DNA of 64,000 bases. Source: JAYUJH01 sp043765375. GTDB taxonomy: Bacteria; Pseudomonadota; Alphaproteobacteria; Rickettsiales; UBA998. Of the stretch, positions 1 through 8,627 are shown in pieces. The stretch is taken from the NCBI GenBank assembly GCA_043765375.1, contig JAYUJH010000032.1:13257-77256 (forward strand), given 5' to 3'. Each line of letters starts with the position of its first letter. Position 1 is the stretch's first letter. A program made the translations under genes and the position numbers. The notes below the pieces were generated by a model. That model was not told where the DNA came from and made no database searches. It saw only the letters and a program-made list of their open reading frames with translations.

Positions 1-1610
1 TCCACGTCCGCATCTGTCATGATAACGATTTTATGATAACGCAATTTTTCAGGCTTAAAATCTTCCCGCCCAATGCTTGTGCCAAGTGCGGTGATTAATG
101 TGCCAATCTCTTGGCTAGATAGCATTTTGTCAAACCTTGCCCGTTCCACATTAAGAATCTTCCCACGCAGTGGCAATATCGCTTGAAACTTACGATCTCG
201 CCCTTGCTTGGCAGAACCACCCGCTGAATCTCCCTCAACTAGAAATAATTCCGCTTTAGCAGGGTCACGCTCCTGACAATCTGCTAATTTTCCAGGCAAA
301 TTAGATATTTCAAGCGAGCTTTTGCGCCTTGTTAATTCACGAGCTTTGCGGGCAGCCTCACGAGCAATCGCCGCTTCAGCAATTTTACCAACAATATTTC
401 TCGCCTCAACAGGGTGTTCTTCAAACCACTGGGATAATTTCTCGCCAAATAACGCTTCAACGACGGTGCGAACCTCTGATGAAACCAACTTATCCTTGGT
501 TTGTGATGAAAATTTAGGGTCTGGAACTTTGACTGAAAGCACACATGTTAAACCCTCACGAGCATCATCACCTGAGAGTGCAACTTTATGCTTTTTAGTT
601 AAACCTGAATCATTAGCATATGAGTTAATCGTGCGAGTAAGCGCACTTCTGAACCCAATTAAATGCGCTCCACCATCACGTTGACGGATATTATTAGTGA
701 AACATAACACATTTTCATGATAACTATCATTCCATTGCAGGGCAATTTCAACGCCGATTTCATCTTTTTCACCCACCACCATAATAGTTGAATGCACCGC
801 TTGCTTATTGCGATCCAAATATTCAACATATGCCTTAGTTCCGCCTTCATAATAAAGCTCAATTTCATTAGCGGGCTTAGTGCGAAAATCACCAAGCAAT
901 ATGCGAGTTCCCGAGTTCAAAAAAGCAAGTTCCCGCAAGCGATGCTCCAAAGTTGCAAAATCAAACTCAGTGAATGCAAATGTTGCAGGCGATGGTAGGA
1001 AGGTAACTTCTGTGCCTTTTTTGCCGTTTGCATCACCAACAACGCGCAAATGCTCAACTGTATCACCATTTTCAAAGCGAGCGAAATGCTCCTTACCCTC
1101 ACGCCAAATGCGCAACTCCAAAAAAGTTGAAAGCGCATTGACAACAGATACCCCAACGCCATGCAACCCACCTGAAACTTTATATGAATTGGAATCAAAC
1201 TTACCACCAGCGTGGAGTTGCGTCATAATCACTTCGGCAGCTGAAACTCCTTCTTCCTCATGAATACCAACGGGAATCCCCCGTCCATTATCAGATACTG
1301 TGCATGAACCATCAGCATTTAGGCGCACTTGCACAAGGTCACAATGCCCAGCGAGTGATTCATCTATAGCATTATCAACCGCCTCATAAACCATGTGATG
1401 CAAACCAGAGCCGTCGTCAGTATCACCAATATACATTCCAGGGCGTTTACGAACAGCCTCCAACCCTTTGAGAACTTTGATGGAATCTGCACCATAATCC
1501 TGCTCATCATAACCTTCTTTATCATATGGTTTGATAATCGGCTCGGATATATCGGATAAATCTTGTTCATCTATAGCTATTATATCTGATGTTTGTGCCG
1601 TTGCATTCAT
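1..1610 (-). CDS. gyrB: DNA gyrase subunit B (partial, 3' end outside window)
   Basis: This is the ATPase subunit of DNA gyrase, which drives ATP-dependent negative supercoiling with GyrA. Translation from the ATG at 1608-1610 gives the GHKL ATPase landmarks EAVDNAIDESLAGHC, DNGRGIPVGIH and GGLHGVGVSVVNALS. The TOPRIM acidic motif LVEGDSAGGSAKQGRDRKFQ follows, and the reading ends at the window edge in IVIMTDADVD, the metal-binding DxD. About 536 codons are present, so roughly the last third is missing. The start is supported by AGGA about 9 nt upstream. About 40 residues precede the conserved KVLKGLEAVRKRPGMYIGD, a somewhat long leader. The gene lies downstream of the synthetase-like gene on the same strand, with a 71-bp gap that may hold its own promoter. 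The identification is certain. Confidence 0.97.
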   Translation of the reverse strand, partial: MNATAQTSDIIAIDEQDLSDISEPIIKPYDKEGYDEQDYGADSIKVLKGLEAVRKRPGMYIGDTDDGSGLHHMVYEAVDNAIDESLAGHCDLVQVRLNADGSCTVSDNGRGIPVGIHEEEGVSAAEVIMTQLHAGGKFDSNSYKVSGGLHGVGVSVVNALSTFLELRIWREGKEHFARFENGDTVEHLRVVGDANGKKGTEVTFLPSPATFAFTEFDFATLEHRLRELAFLNSGTRILLGDFRTKPANEIELYYEGGTKAYVEYLDRNKQAVHSTIMVVGEKDEIGVEIALQWNDSYHENVLCFTNNIRQRDGGAHLIGFRSALTRTINSYANDSGLTKKHKVALSGDDAREGLTCVLSVKVPDPKFSSQTKDKLVSSEVRTVVEALFGEKLSQWFEEHPVEARNIVGKIAEAAIAREAARKARELTRRKSSLEISNLPGKLADCQERDPAKAELFLVEGDSAGGSAKQGRDRKFQAILPLRGKILNVERARFDKMLSSQEIGTLITALGTSIGREDFKPEKLRYHKIVIMTDADV

Positions 1611-1649
1611 GGGTTTATTTCCTACAATTTAATCCATATCAATAAAGGA

Positions 1650-1680
1650 TTTATAAAAAAATTACCATCAAAAACTGCAA
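1650..1680 (-). promoter_or_regulatory. possible gyrB promoter
   Basis: On the minus strand TTGCAG (1675-1680) is followed, 18-19 nt later, by TTATAA/TATAAA. The spacing is a little long for a sigma70 promoter. The site sits in the only gap between gyrB and the upstream gene. Motif match only. Confidence 0.3.
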
Positions 1681-1681
1681 T

Positions 1682-2767
1682 TCATTCCGATAAGAATAAA
1701 TCCAAATTTTCCATAAAATCATTAATTTCTAAGAAATAATTAGAATAGACTTTCTTCAAATGCTTTGTATCTGCTTTAACTAATACGGCATCAACAAACC
1801 CATGTGGGTCGTGATCCCTCTCCATTTGCTCAATCATTTTGTGAAAAAAAATGGCTTTATCTTCAGAGCCTTCATGAGGAAATACTTCTATTCTAGGCTT
1901 TTCGTCAACTTGATTGTAAAAAATTAGTGACACGAACTTAATTTTGCCTGTTTGGTTATATGTAAGAGAAACTGATTGTATGGCTTGTAATTTAGGTAAA
2001 ATAGAATATTGATTTTCAAGAGATACTAGGCTATTTTTAATTTCAGTTTTGCTATAATTTTCATAAGCAGCAGGCAAAGGAAGGTTTTCCATGCATGCAA
2101 ATGCGGTGCTTGCGGCTAGAAAAAATTCATTCCACATTTTGCTACCATCACCAGTTTTTATTGACTCCCCATAAAACATACCAACAGATTCAACCGCTGT
2201 TGCCCAATAATGCTGCAATAAAGTTCGCAACTGAAGTTCAATTTTTAATCCCTTCAATTGCTCTGGGGCTTTTTGTGAAAGTGCCTCGCAAACATAGTGA
2301 ATGCCTCTATAGCCAGATTCTTTAGGGCTTTGAATATAGTTATTTCTTAAAGTGATTATGTGCTTTGATTTGCTTTGTTCCAATTTATTTACAAACGCAT
2401 CTATTTGCTCAATATTTTCTAAGATTATCCTAATTCCCCCTATATCTTGAAAACTATCTAATTTTCCACTTATTCTGCGTAACTTATTTGAAATTGTTGC
2501 AATTTTTTTTAGTCTTTGACCAATCATAGATTGATCTTTATATCCCAACTCACGCAAATTATCCCTAAAAAACTTCTGAAGCGTATTTATTGGGTAAAGA
2601 TGCAAATACCGCCAATATTGCACTAAAGTTTGCGCATCTTCCAACTGTTTTTTTTGCTGTTGATCCAAATCCCTTTGAAAATAATAATCTCTCAGAATGC
2701 TGCCTGCCCGCCTTATTTCCCCCTTACTGAAAGGTTGTATTATTAAGTTTTTATATGATTTAATCAT
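1682..2767 (-). CDS. stand-alone RelA/SpoT-domain (p)ppGpp synthetase-like protein
   Basis: The protein (361 aa from the ATG at 2767) carries a RelA/SpoT nucleotidyltransferase domain over roughly residues 80-200. Visible signatures are RLKKIATISNKL (substrate-binding loop region), DIGGIRI (acidic metal-binding residue), YIQSPKESGYRGIHYVCE and IELQLRTLLQHYWATAVE. Members transfer pyrophosphate from ATP to GDP/GTP. Some related small enzymes are toxins that modify other nucleotides or tRNA. There is no N-terminal HD hydrolase domain and no TGS/ACT region, so it is not the housekeeping bifunctional Rel. An in-frame TTG at 2860 would add 31 residues that look non-coding; I prefer the ATG. A divergent PAS-like gene starts 114 bp away. 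It could be an alarmone synthetase or a defence-type toxin; the sequence alone does not decide. Confidence 0.75.
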   Translation of the reverse strand: MIKSYKNLIIQPFSKGEIRRAGSILRDYYFQRDLDQQQKKQLEDAQTLVQYWRYLHLYPINTLQKFFRDNLRELGYKDQSMIGQRLKKIATISNKLRRISGKLDSFQDIGGIRIILENIEQIDAFVNKLEQSKSKHIITLRNNYIQSPKESGYRGIHYVCEALSQKAPEQLKGLKIELQLRTLLQHYWATAVESVGMFYGESIKTGDGSKMWNEFFLAASTAFACMENLPLPAAYENYSKTEIKNSLVSLENQYSILPKLQAIQSVSLTYNQTGKIKFVSLIFYNQVDEKPRIEVFPHEGSEDKAIFFHKMIEQMERDHDPHGFVDAVLVKADTKHLKKVYSNYFLEINDFMENLDLFLSE

Positions 2768-2880
2768 GATATGTTTTAGTAATTGATTTGTGATATTTTT
2801 GCAAGTTATATATGGTTTATTGCAGTTGGGTTTGATATAGTCTATGATATAGCAAATCAATCATTCACCCAAAGTTTTAT

Positions 2881-3324
2881 ATGTTAGAAAATCGTTTATC
2901 CGTGCGTTTGAGCAATATATGGGAGAAATTGGCAGAATTAAACCCGCCGCCAATGTTTGCCCAGTTCAACATAGCCCCGATTTCTGATATTTGGCAACAA
3001 TGCGCCACTTTGAAAATTGAACCAAATATTGGCGATGGCAATTATTGTTTTACCTTGGATTTCATCGGTGATGTTGCAAAAAAATTACTGCCAAACATCA
3101 CTCAAGGGCAACGCATCACCACCAAATCCATGAATATGCAGCTGAAAAAATATTTAGGCGATATTGCGGGCGTGATAACTGAGTGCAAAACATTGCTAAA
3201 TAGCGGAACTATCGTTGGACAAAACAATAAGATAGTCAAATATCGCACTTGTTTGCTGCCTTTTACGGATAAAAATGCGCAAGTTGTTTATATTGTGGTT
3301 GGTTTTTCGTGGATTGAGTGTTAA
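2881..3324 (+). CDS. PAS_5-like domain protein
   Basis: This is a 147-aa soluble protein with no signal peptide or membrane segment. The pattern of an N-terminal RLSNIWEKLAELN helix, a central Gly-rich strand and a C-terminal RTCLLPFTDKNAQVVYIVVGF segment matches the small alphaproteobacterial PAS_5 proteins (LLPF...v.ivg near the end). These are sensory-fold proteins of mostly unknown ligand. It is divergently transcribed from the RelA/SpoT-like gene and lies 49 bp upstream of metC. The family call rests on the overall pattern rather than catalytic residues. Confidence 0.55.
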   Translation: MLENRLSVRLSNIWEKLAELNPPPMFAQFNIAPISDIWQQCATLKIEPNIGDGNYCFTLDFIGDVAKKLLPNITQGQRITTKSMNMQLKKYLGDIAGVITECKTLLNSGTIVGQNNKIVKYRTCLLPFTDKNAQVVYIVVGFSWIEC

Positions 3325-3373
3325 ATAAGGATTAACTATTAAATATTTATTTTGTTGCAAAGGTTATTCACAT

Positions 3374-4663
3374 ATGAGCAAAACTTCAAATAAAACTGTA
3401 AATGTTAATCTATCAACCAAACTCGCCACATTAGGGCGGGGACACACAGGTTTTGGCTCGGTTAATGCACCTGTTTATCGGGCATCAACTATTTTATTTG
3501 CGGATTTTGAAGCATTCGCTGACGCATATTATGGGCGCAACCCCGTGAATTATGGCAGGCAAGGCAACCCTATCGTGTTTGAACTTGCATCGGCACTTAG
3601 TGCGTTAATTGACGCTGACAACACCATCGTCACATCATCGGGCTTGCTTGCCGTCACCATTTCGCTACTCGCATACGCTAAAACTGGGGATATTGTATTA
3701 ATTCCTGATAATGTTTATGGCCCCACTAGAGCATTTGCTAATAATATCTTAGCAAAAATGCAAATTGAAACTATATTTTATAATCCCGAAATCACCCCCA
3801 CTGAATTGCAGGATTTGCTAACACAAAAACCAAATATCTCAGTGCTATATCTGGAATCCCCTGGGTCACTAACATTTGAAATGCAGGATATTAAAGGGCT
3901 ATGCGCCGTTGCCAAACAACATTCTCATCAAGGGCGCAATTGCATCACTATGTTGGATTATACATGGGCAACCCCGATTTTCATCAAGCCATTTGAGCTG
4001 GGGGTTGATGTGGCAATTCAAGCGGTGACAAAATATGTGGCGGGTCATTCTGATGTGGTGATGGGGGCGATTAGTTGCAAATCGCAACATCATGATGCGT
4101 TGCATAAAGCATCATATCAATTGGGTAATTATGCTAATGGTGATGAATGTTTTCTTGCCCTGCGTGGAATGCGCACCATGGAATTACGCCTTAAGCAACA
4201 AATAGAAAACACGCATATCATTATCAAATGGTTGGAAAGCCGTCCAGAAATTGCGCAGATATTAACGCCAATTCATCAATCACACTCGGGGCATGAATTA
4301 TGGAAACAAACAATGACGGGCGGTTGCTCGCTATTTGCAGTGAAGTTTGCAACTGGAACTACCCGCTGCCAAGTCGCCGCTTTTTGTGATGCACTAAATT
4401 ATTTTGGTATGGGCTATTCATGGGGTGGATTTGAGAGCCTAATTGTGCCGTTCAAACCAGCAGAAATCCGCTCATCATCTGATAATCAAAGCGTAAGCAA
4501 TGCTAAAGTAAGGCAATGGTTGACTGATGATTGGTGCATAAGATTGCATATTGGATTGGAACAACCAAGTGATTTAATTGCTGATTTAACCACGGGTTTT
4601 GATGCAATGAATGCGGCAGGCGAGAAGTTACAAACGCCAAATCTCGCTATCGCAAGCTTGTAA
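3374..4663 (+). CDS. metC: cystathionine beta-lyase-like PLP enzyme
   Basis: This is a 429-aa Cys/Met-metabolism PLP enzyme. Such lyases cleave cystathionine to homocysteine, pyruvate and ammonia in methionine synthesis. Visible family landmarks are NYGRQGNPIVFELASALSAL, TSSGLLAVTISLLAY (cofactor phosphate loop), YLESPGSLTFEMQDI, MLDYTWATP (Asp contacting the pyridine nitrogen) and AVTKYVAGHSDVVMGAI with the Schiff-base Lys. The C-terminal GYSWGGFESLI and RLHIGLEQPSDLIADL are typical of the beta-lyase branch. It is some 30 residues longer than usual because of terminal extensions. It is followed by a dispersed repeat. A cystathionine gamma-lyase or synthase role cannot be wholly excluded. Confidence 0.88.
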   Translation: MSKTSNKTVNVNLSTKLATLGRGHTGFGSVNAPVYRASTILFADFEAFADAYYGRNPVNYGRQGNPIVFELASALSALIDADNTIVTSSGLLAVTISLLAYAKTGDIVLIPDNVYGPTRAFANNILAKMQIETIFYNPEITPTELQDLLTQKPNISVLYLESPGSLTFEMQDIKGLCAVAKQHSHQGRNCITMLDYTWATPIFIKPFELGVDVAIQAVTKYVAGHSDVVMGAISCKSQHHDALHKASYQLGNYANGDECFLALRGMRTMELRLKQQIENTHIIIKWLESRPEIAQILTPIHQSHSGHELWKQTMTGGCSLFAVKFATGTTRCQVAAFCDALNYFGMGYSWGGFESLIVPFKPAEIRSSSDNQSVSNAKVRQWLTDDWCIRLHIGLEQPSDLIADLTTGFDAMNAAGEKLQTPNLAIASL

Positions 4664-4701
4664 ATATAGCATATTAGTGCAATAATTACTTTATAATGCT
4701 T

Positions 4702-4810
4702 GTCATACCAGCACCCGAAGGGAGGCGTAGCAAAAAGCTGGTATCCATAATTTTTGTTTTACAAAAAAATATCTAAAAATCTATGAACCTCAGCCTACGC
4801 TGGAGTGACA
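4702..4810. repeat. VIPAQAGI-type dispersed palindromic repeat, copy 1
   Basis: The interval holds the word GTCATACCAGCACCCGAAGG near 4702 and CAGCCTACGCTGGAGTGAC near 4791-4809. The same words recur at 12257-12337 and 58448-58602. When translated, this family reads as VIPAQAGI / TPACAGVT peptides that are common as spurious ORFs in proteobacterial genomes. It lies between metC and a methyltransferase gene and overlaps the latter's 3' end. Confidence 0.8.
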
Positions 4811-5535
4811 AAAACCTGAGGTTGCAAGCCACTAGTCAACCCAAATGGTGATTTTTTCGCAACAGCAATCCCAGAATAAATCTGTTTCTCAAAGCCAATC
4901 AACAACCCACCTCCCCAGTTTGGCGCAAGCATCAACCCTAGATATTCTATCCAAATTGAAAGTTTTTGCATAATGCAGCTTTTAGTTGGCGGATAAAACA
5001 ACGCTGATGATTGCTTAACAAAGGTAAATCCCGCCAATTCTGCCCGATGCCGCAATTGCACAGCGTGAAATGCACTGCCCACTCCAAACGGATTATCAGT
5101 GCGCACCTGCCACCAACCGTGGCGATTTGGAGCAATAATTAATAACTTACCATTTGGTTTTAAGCACCGAAACACTTCCGCTAATAAATTATTCAAATGC
5201 AAACTATGTTCAGCACCGTGAGCAAGCAAAATATAATCCAACTGATTATCCTCAAATGGCAAGCTATTTTCATGCGCCACGATACTATGATTTTCTTCGC
5301 CAGATGGCCAATACATTGCCCCCAGGTGCGAGAACATGACAGCAATTACATCAATTTTTCGGTGCAAATATGGACGCAAATATGGCACAGCAAAGCCAAG
5401 CCCCGCAATTTTGCTTCCATCTGCAACATTATCCCAATGATTTTTAATGCTCCGCCCAATATCACGTCGCAGCAATTGCCCCAATTCAGAGGAATAAAAT
5501 TGCCGTAACTCAATAATATTTGCCTGAAAAATCAT
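4795..5535 (-). CDS. class I SAM-dependent methyltransferase
   Basis: This is a 246-aa protein of the methyltransferase-11 type. The SAM-binding motif I region is degenerate (AGLGFAVPYLRPY, residues about 44-56). It is followed by the acidic/aromatic motif ENSLPFEDNQLDYILLAHGAEHS (residues about 88-110) and the post-motif FRCLKPNGKLLIIAPNRHGWW. No target can be read from the sequence. Similar proteins occur in alphaproteobacteria as uncharacterised methyltransferases. The last residues (VFVTPA) and the stop codon are encoded by the VIPAQAGI-type repeat, so the native C-terminus has probably been replaced. The start is the ATG at 5533-5535. Confidence 0.8.
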   Translation of the reverse strand: MIFQANIIELRQFYSSELGQLLRRDIGRSIKNHWDNVADGSKIAGLGFAVPYLRPYLHRKIDVIAVMFSHLGAMYWPSGEENHSIVAHENSLPFEDNQLDYILLAHGAEHSLHLNNLLAEVFRCLKPNGKLLIIAPNRHGWWQVRTDNPFGVGSAFHAVQLRHRAELAGFTFVKQSSALFYPPTKSCIMQKLSIWIEYLGLMLAPNWGGGLLIGFEKQIYSGIAVAKKSPFGLTSGLQPQVFVTPA

Positions 5536-5604
5536 GTTTGCCTAAAAATCATATCGCTAAACTTAAATTACATTACGTAATGATGCAACTTAAATATTTC
5601 ATGT

Positions 5605-5746
5605 TATAGTGCTTTCTAATTTTATTTACTTGTTATTTTCAAGTGAATAAAATTAGAAAAAAGCACTATATCTCATATGTTTATAGTGATTTATCCTAAT
5701 TTTTAATGACCGATAAAATCGGCAATTAAAAATAGGAATCACTATA
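5605..5746. mobile_element. MITE-like double-hairpin repeat, copy 1
   Basis: Two long palindromes lie back to back. The first runs 5605-5674 with ends TATAGTGC...GCACTATA and a stem built on CTAATTTTATT/AATAAAATTAG. The second runs about 5684-5746 with ends TATAGTGATT...AATCACTATA and an inner CCGAT/ATCGG hairpin. About 10 bp separate them. A nearly identical 141-bp copy lies at 48560-48700. There is no coding capacity. It sits upstream of the nrdA promoter. The two hairpins share the terminal TATAGTG, as if the element were a fused pair of one ancestral palindrome. Confidence 0.8.
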
Positions 5747-5771
5747 ATTGGCAATTCCTAAAATATAGCAC

Positions 5772-5802
5772 TTGACTAGCTAGCATATTTATGCGCTATA
5801 TA
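5772..5802 (+). promoter_or_regulatory. predicted nrdA promoter
   Basis: TTGACT (5772-5777) is followed after 18-19 nt by CTATAT/TATATA (5796-5802). The -10 element lies inside the first NrdR box, which fits repression by occlusion. Motif-based prediction. Confidence 0.5.
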
Positions 5803-5838
5803 TAGCGAATTAAATCCACCACATCACTATATATAGCG
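5794..5838. promoter_or_regulatory. tandem NrdR boxes upstream of nrdA
   Basis: Box 1 is the perfect 14-bp palindrome CGCTATATATAGCG (5794-5807). Box 2 is CACTATATATAGCG (5825-5838). Their starts are 31 bp apart, about three helical turns, the arrangement known for NrdR, the zinc-ribbon/ATP-cone repressor of ribonucleotide reductase genes (box consensus near acaCtATATaTaGtgt). A weaker TATAGCG follows at about 5849-5855. The boxes lie 44-88 bp upstream of the nrdA ATG. The nrdR gene itself is not in the window. Confidence 0.8.
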
Positions 5839-5881
5839 ATATATCATTATAGCGACATTTCATTTCAAGGAAGCAACCATC

Positions 5882-7717
5882 ATGACTAGCAAAAACCGTT
5901 TTCAACTGCATACAGATTCAAGCCGTGATGCAAAATTAACCGAGTTTGGTAAATCCACATTGCGGGATCGCTATTTGTTGGAAGGTGAAGATTTCCAAGG
6001 AATGTTCGCTCGTGTCGCCTCCGCTTTCGCTGATGATGCCGCCCATGCACAACGATTATATGATTATATTTCACAATTATGGTTTATGCCAGCAACGCCC
6101 GTCCTTTCCAATGGTGGGACAAACCGAGGTATGCCAATTTCATGTTATCTCAATGAAACCGACGATTCACTCAAAGGAATTGTTGATTTGTGGAATGAAA
6201 ATGTATGGCTTGCCTCGCGTGGGGGTGGAATTGGCAGCTATTGGGGCAATTTGCGCTCAATTGGTGAAAAAGTGCGAGGCAATGGCAAAACTTCGGGAGT
6301 TATTCCATTTATGCGGGTGCAGGATTCACTCACGCTTGCCATTTCGCAAGGATCATTGCGCCGTGGATCTTCCGCAGTATATATGCCAATAGATCACCCT
6401 GAAATTGAAGAGTTTATAGATATTCGCCGACCAACTGGTGGGGATCACAACCGCAAAACCCTAAATATCCACCATGGCGTGACCGTATCTGATGATTTCA
6501 TGAACGCCGTTGAAAATGATGAAGAATGGGGGTTGCGTAGCCCCAAAACCCGTGAAGTTTTAAGCACCATCAAAGCCCGTGATTTATGGATAAAGTTATT
6601 ACTCGCTCGCATTGAAACAGGTGAGCCATATATCGTATTTATTGATAATGTTAATAATCACATTCCAGAACATCACAAAACATTGGGGTTGAAAGTCAAA
6701 ACCTCCAACTTATGTAGTGAAATTACCTTACCCACAGGCTATGACCATCTCGGCAATTCCCGCACTGCGGTATGCTGCCTCTCATCACTAAACTTGGAGA
6801 CATACGAAGAATGGAAGGATAATGCGCTGATGATGGAAGATGTTATGCGCTTTTTGGATAATGTGTTGCAAGATTTTATTGATACCGCCGCCCCTGAAAT
6901 GTCACGGGCAATTTATGCTGCAACCCGTGAGCGCAGTGTTGGTTTGGGAGTGATGGGCTTTCATTCATTCCTCCAACAGAAAGGCGTGCCGTTTGAATCC
7001 GTGATGGCAAAATCGTGGAATAAGCGTATCTTCACCAATATTTATAACTTTGTAGAGCTTGCCTCCGAGAAATTAGCGCATGAACGTGGCGCCTGCCCCG
7101 ATGCAGAAGAATGTGGAATTATGCAACGCTTTTCCAACAAAACAGCGATTGCACCAACGGCTAGCATATCCATCATTGCGGGCAATTCTTCTCCCGGAAT
7201 TGAGCCATATGCCGCCAATGTGTTCACACAAAAAACTTTATCAGGGTCATTTTCAGTGCGCAACAAGCATCTCAAAACATTGCTAGAGGAGAAGGGGCAG
7301 GATAATGAGGAGGTCTGGAATGATATTGCTCGCAATGAAGGTTCTGTTGTGCATTTGGATTTCTTGAATGAACATGAGAAGGATATTTTCAAAACAGCGC
7401 AAGAAATTGATCAATATTGGGTGATTGAACATGCGGCAGATCGCACGCCTTTCATCACGCAAGCGCAATCAGTCAATTTGTTTTTGCCTGCTAATATTCA
7501 TAAACGTGATTTGCATATGTTGCATTTCAAGGCGTGGAAAAAAGGTGTGAAATCGCTTTATTATTGCCGTTCAACCTCACTGCAACGCTCGGAAAAAGTT
7601 AGTAACGAGGCTTCATACGCTCCCGCCATTCAAATGGAAATGTCATTGTTGAAAAAGAAAGGCAACAACCCAACCGCCACCTCAAATGATTATGAAGAAT
7701 GCTTGGCTTGCCAGTGA
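5882..7717 (+). CDS. nrdA: class I ribonucleoside-diphosphate reductase, alpha subunit
   Basis: This is a 611-aa catalytic subunit that reduces ribonucleoside diphosphates to deoxyribonucleotides. It contains the first redox cysteine (PISCYLN, C88), the active-site NLCSE pair (C278, E280), the partner cysteine in AVCCLSSLN (C298/299), the radical-transfer tyrosine dyad (KSLYYCRS, Y560-Y561) and the C-terminal shuttle pair CLAC (C607, C610). There is no N-terminal ATP-cone, so it is the short form. AAGGAAG about 9 nt upstream supports the ATG at 5882. Transcription is probably controlled by the two NrdR boxes. No nrdB follows; the next gene is an unrelated broken DUF4393 gene, so the beta subunit must be elsewhere. 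Confidence 0.95.
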   Translation: MTSKNRFQLHTDSSRDAKLTEFGKSTLRDRYLLEGEDFQGMFARVASAFADDAAHAQRLYDYISQLWFMPATPVLSNGGTNRGMPISCYLNETDDSLKGIVDLWNENVWLASRGGGIGSYWGNLRSIGEKVRGNGKTSGVIPFMRVQDSLTLAISQGSLRRGSSAVYMPIDHPEIEEFIDIRRPTGGDHNRKTLNIHHGVTVSDDFMNAVENDEEWGLRSPKTREVLSTIKARDLWIKLLLARIETGEPYIVFIDNVNNHIPEHHKTLGLKVKTSNLCSEITLPTGYDHLGNSRTAVCCLSSLNLETYEEWKDNALMMEDVMRFLDNVLQDFIDTAAPEMSRAIYAATRERSVGLGVMGFHSFLQQKGVPFESVMAKSWNKRIFTNIYNFVELASEKLAHERGACPDAEECGIMQRFSNKTAIAPTASISIIAGNSSPGIEPYAANVFTQKTLSGSFSVRNKHLKTLLEEKGQDNEEVWNDIARNEGSVVHLDFLNEHEKDIFKTAQEIDQYWVIEHAADRTPFITQAQSVNLFLPANIHKRDLHMLHFKAWKKGVKSLYYCRSTSLQRSEKVSNEASYAPAIQMEMSLLKKKGNNPTATSNDYEECLACQ

Positions 7718-7763
7718 GTTAGGGAATAAGGTTGAGGAGTTAGGGTTTAGAGAGGAATATAAA

Positions 7764-8516
7764 ATGAATGATATATTAGAATTAAAAGCAAAAGCATTAA
7801 CTGCCGCAGTAGAAGCAAAAACACCAAGCGAAACGGCAAAATCCGTAGGGGCTTTTCTTGGAAGAATTTTAGAACCAATACCCGCAATTTGTGAAGTTGC
7901 CACTAACTTAGTAGATGTAATAGGTTATCCACTTGAAGTGATAAGGACAAAACAACTAAATAATATTGCAAATATTGGGGTTAATTTTGAACAAGAAATA
8001 ATAAATAGAAAAATTGAACAGCCAAAACAACTACCAATGAATTGCATCACAATGATTAACTCCGCATCATTAGAAGAAGATGAAGAAATGCAAAAAAGAT
8101 GAGCGGCTCTTTTTGCATCAGCGATAGACCCAAATTATGAATATCAATTTAACAGAAAATTTTCAACATGGCTATCTGATTTGGAAGCAGGGGAAGTTCA
8201 TTTTTTACAGAAAGCATATGATAAATGTCCGCAAGATTTTTTATTTAACAAAAGCGATAAACGTTTTGTAGACGTTATGAGCATAGTTGATAAAGAAAAA
8301 TTTGATGCAAATAAAACAAAATCTATGATTGCAAAACTTTCATCTATGCGCATTATTTTTTCAGAGAGCGATTATGAAAATGGAATAGTTTCAATTGAAT
8401 CTTTTCTTATTACAGGTGATAAGGACAATTATCCCCCTAGAAATGAGCGAGAGTTATTATCTTTTACAGATGCAGGATTTATCTTTGTTAATTCAATACA
8501 AAAAACAACTTCATAA
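7764..8516 (+). pseudogene. DUF4393 (Abi-alpha-like) gene interrupted by in-frame TGA
   Basis: Both halves are in the same frame. Residues 1-112 run from the ATG at 7764 (AGAGAGG upstream) to a TGA at 8100-8102. Reading through it gives AALFASAIDPN and continues to a normal stop at 8514-8516 (250 codons in total). The join reads MQKR-stop-AALFASAIDPN. DUF4393 proteins have a tryptophan at about this position (a W-A-x-L-x-A-S-A-type motif), so TGG to TGA is the simplest explanation. The N-terminal half has an amphipathic stretch (AVGAFLGRILEPI-like) typical of the family. Some family members are described as abortive-infection proteins. TGA ends nrdA, rplD, cpaF and sua5 here, so recoding is unlikely. 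It is either a nonsense-inactivated gene or a sequencing error. Confidence 0.75.
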
Positions 8517-8627
8517 ATCTCCGTAAGGTGAGCGAAATCTGTTATTCAATTAAAACATCCTGCTAAATCTTAAATTGCTTTTGAACAACTAGTTTTGTTA
8601 TTTTGGGCAGTGAATAAACCCTTGACC

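Noticed and set aside
8100..8102. UGA read as tryptophan (alternative genetic code)
   Set aside because: nrdA ends correctly at TGA after the conserved CLACQ, and rplD, cpaF and tsaC also end in TGA at sensible places. Trp is encoded by TGG elsewhere. A nonsense mutation or read error fits better.
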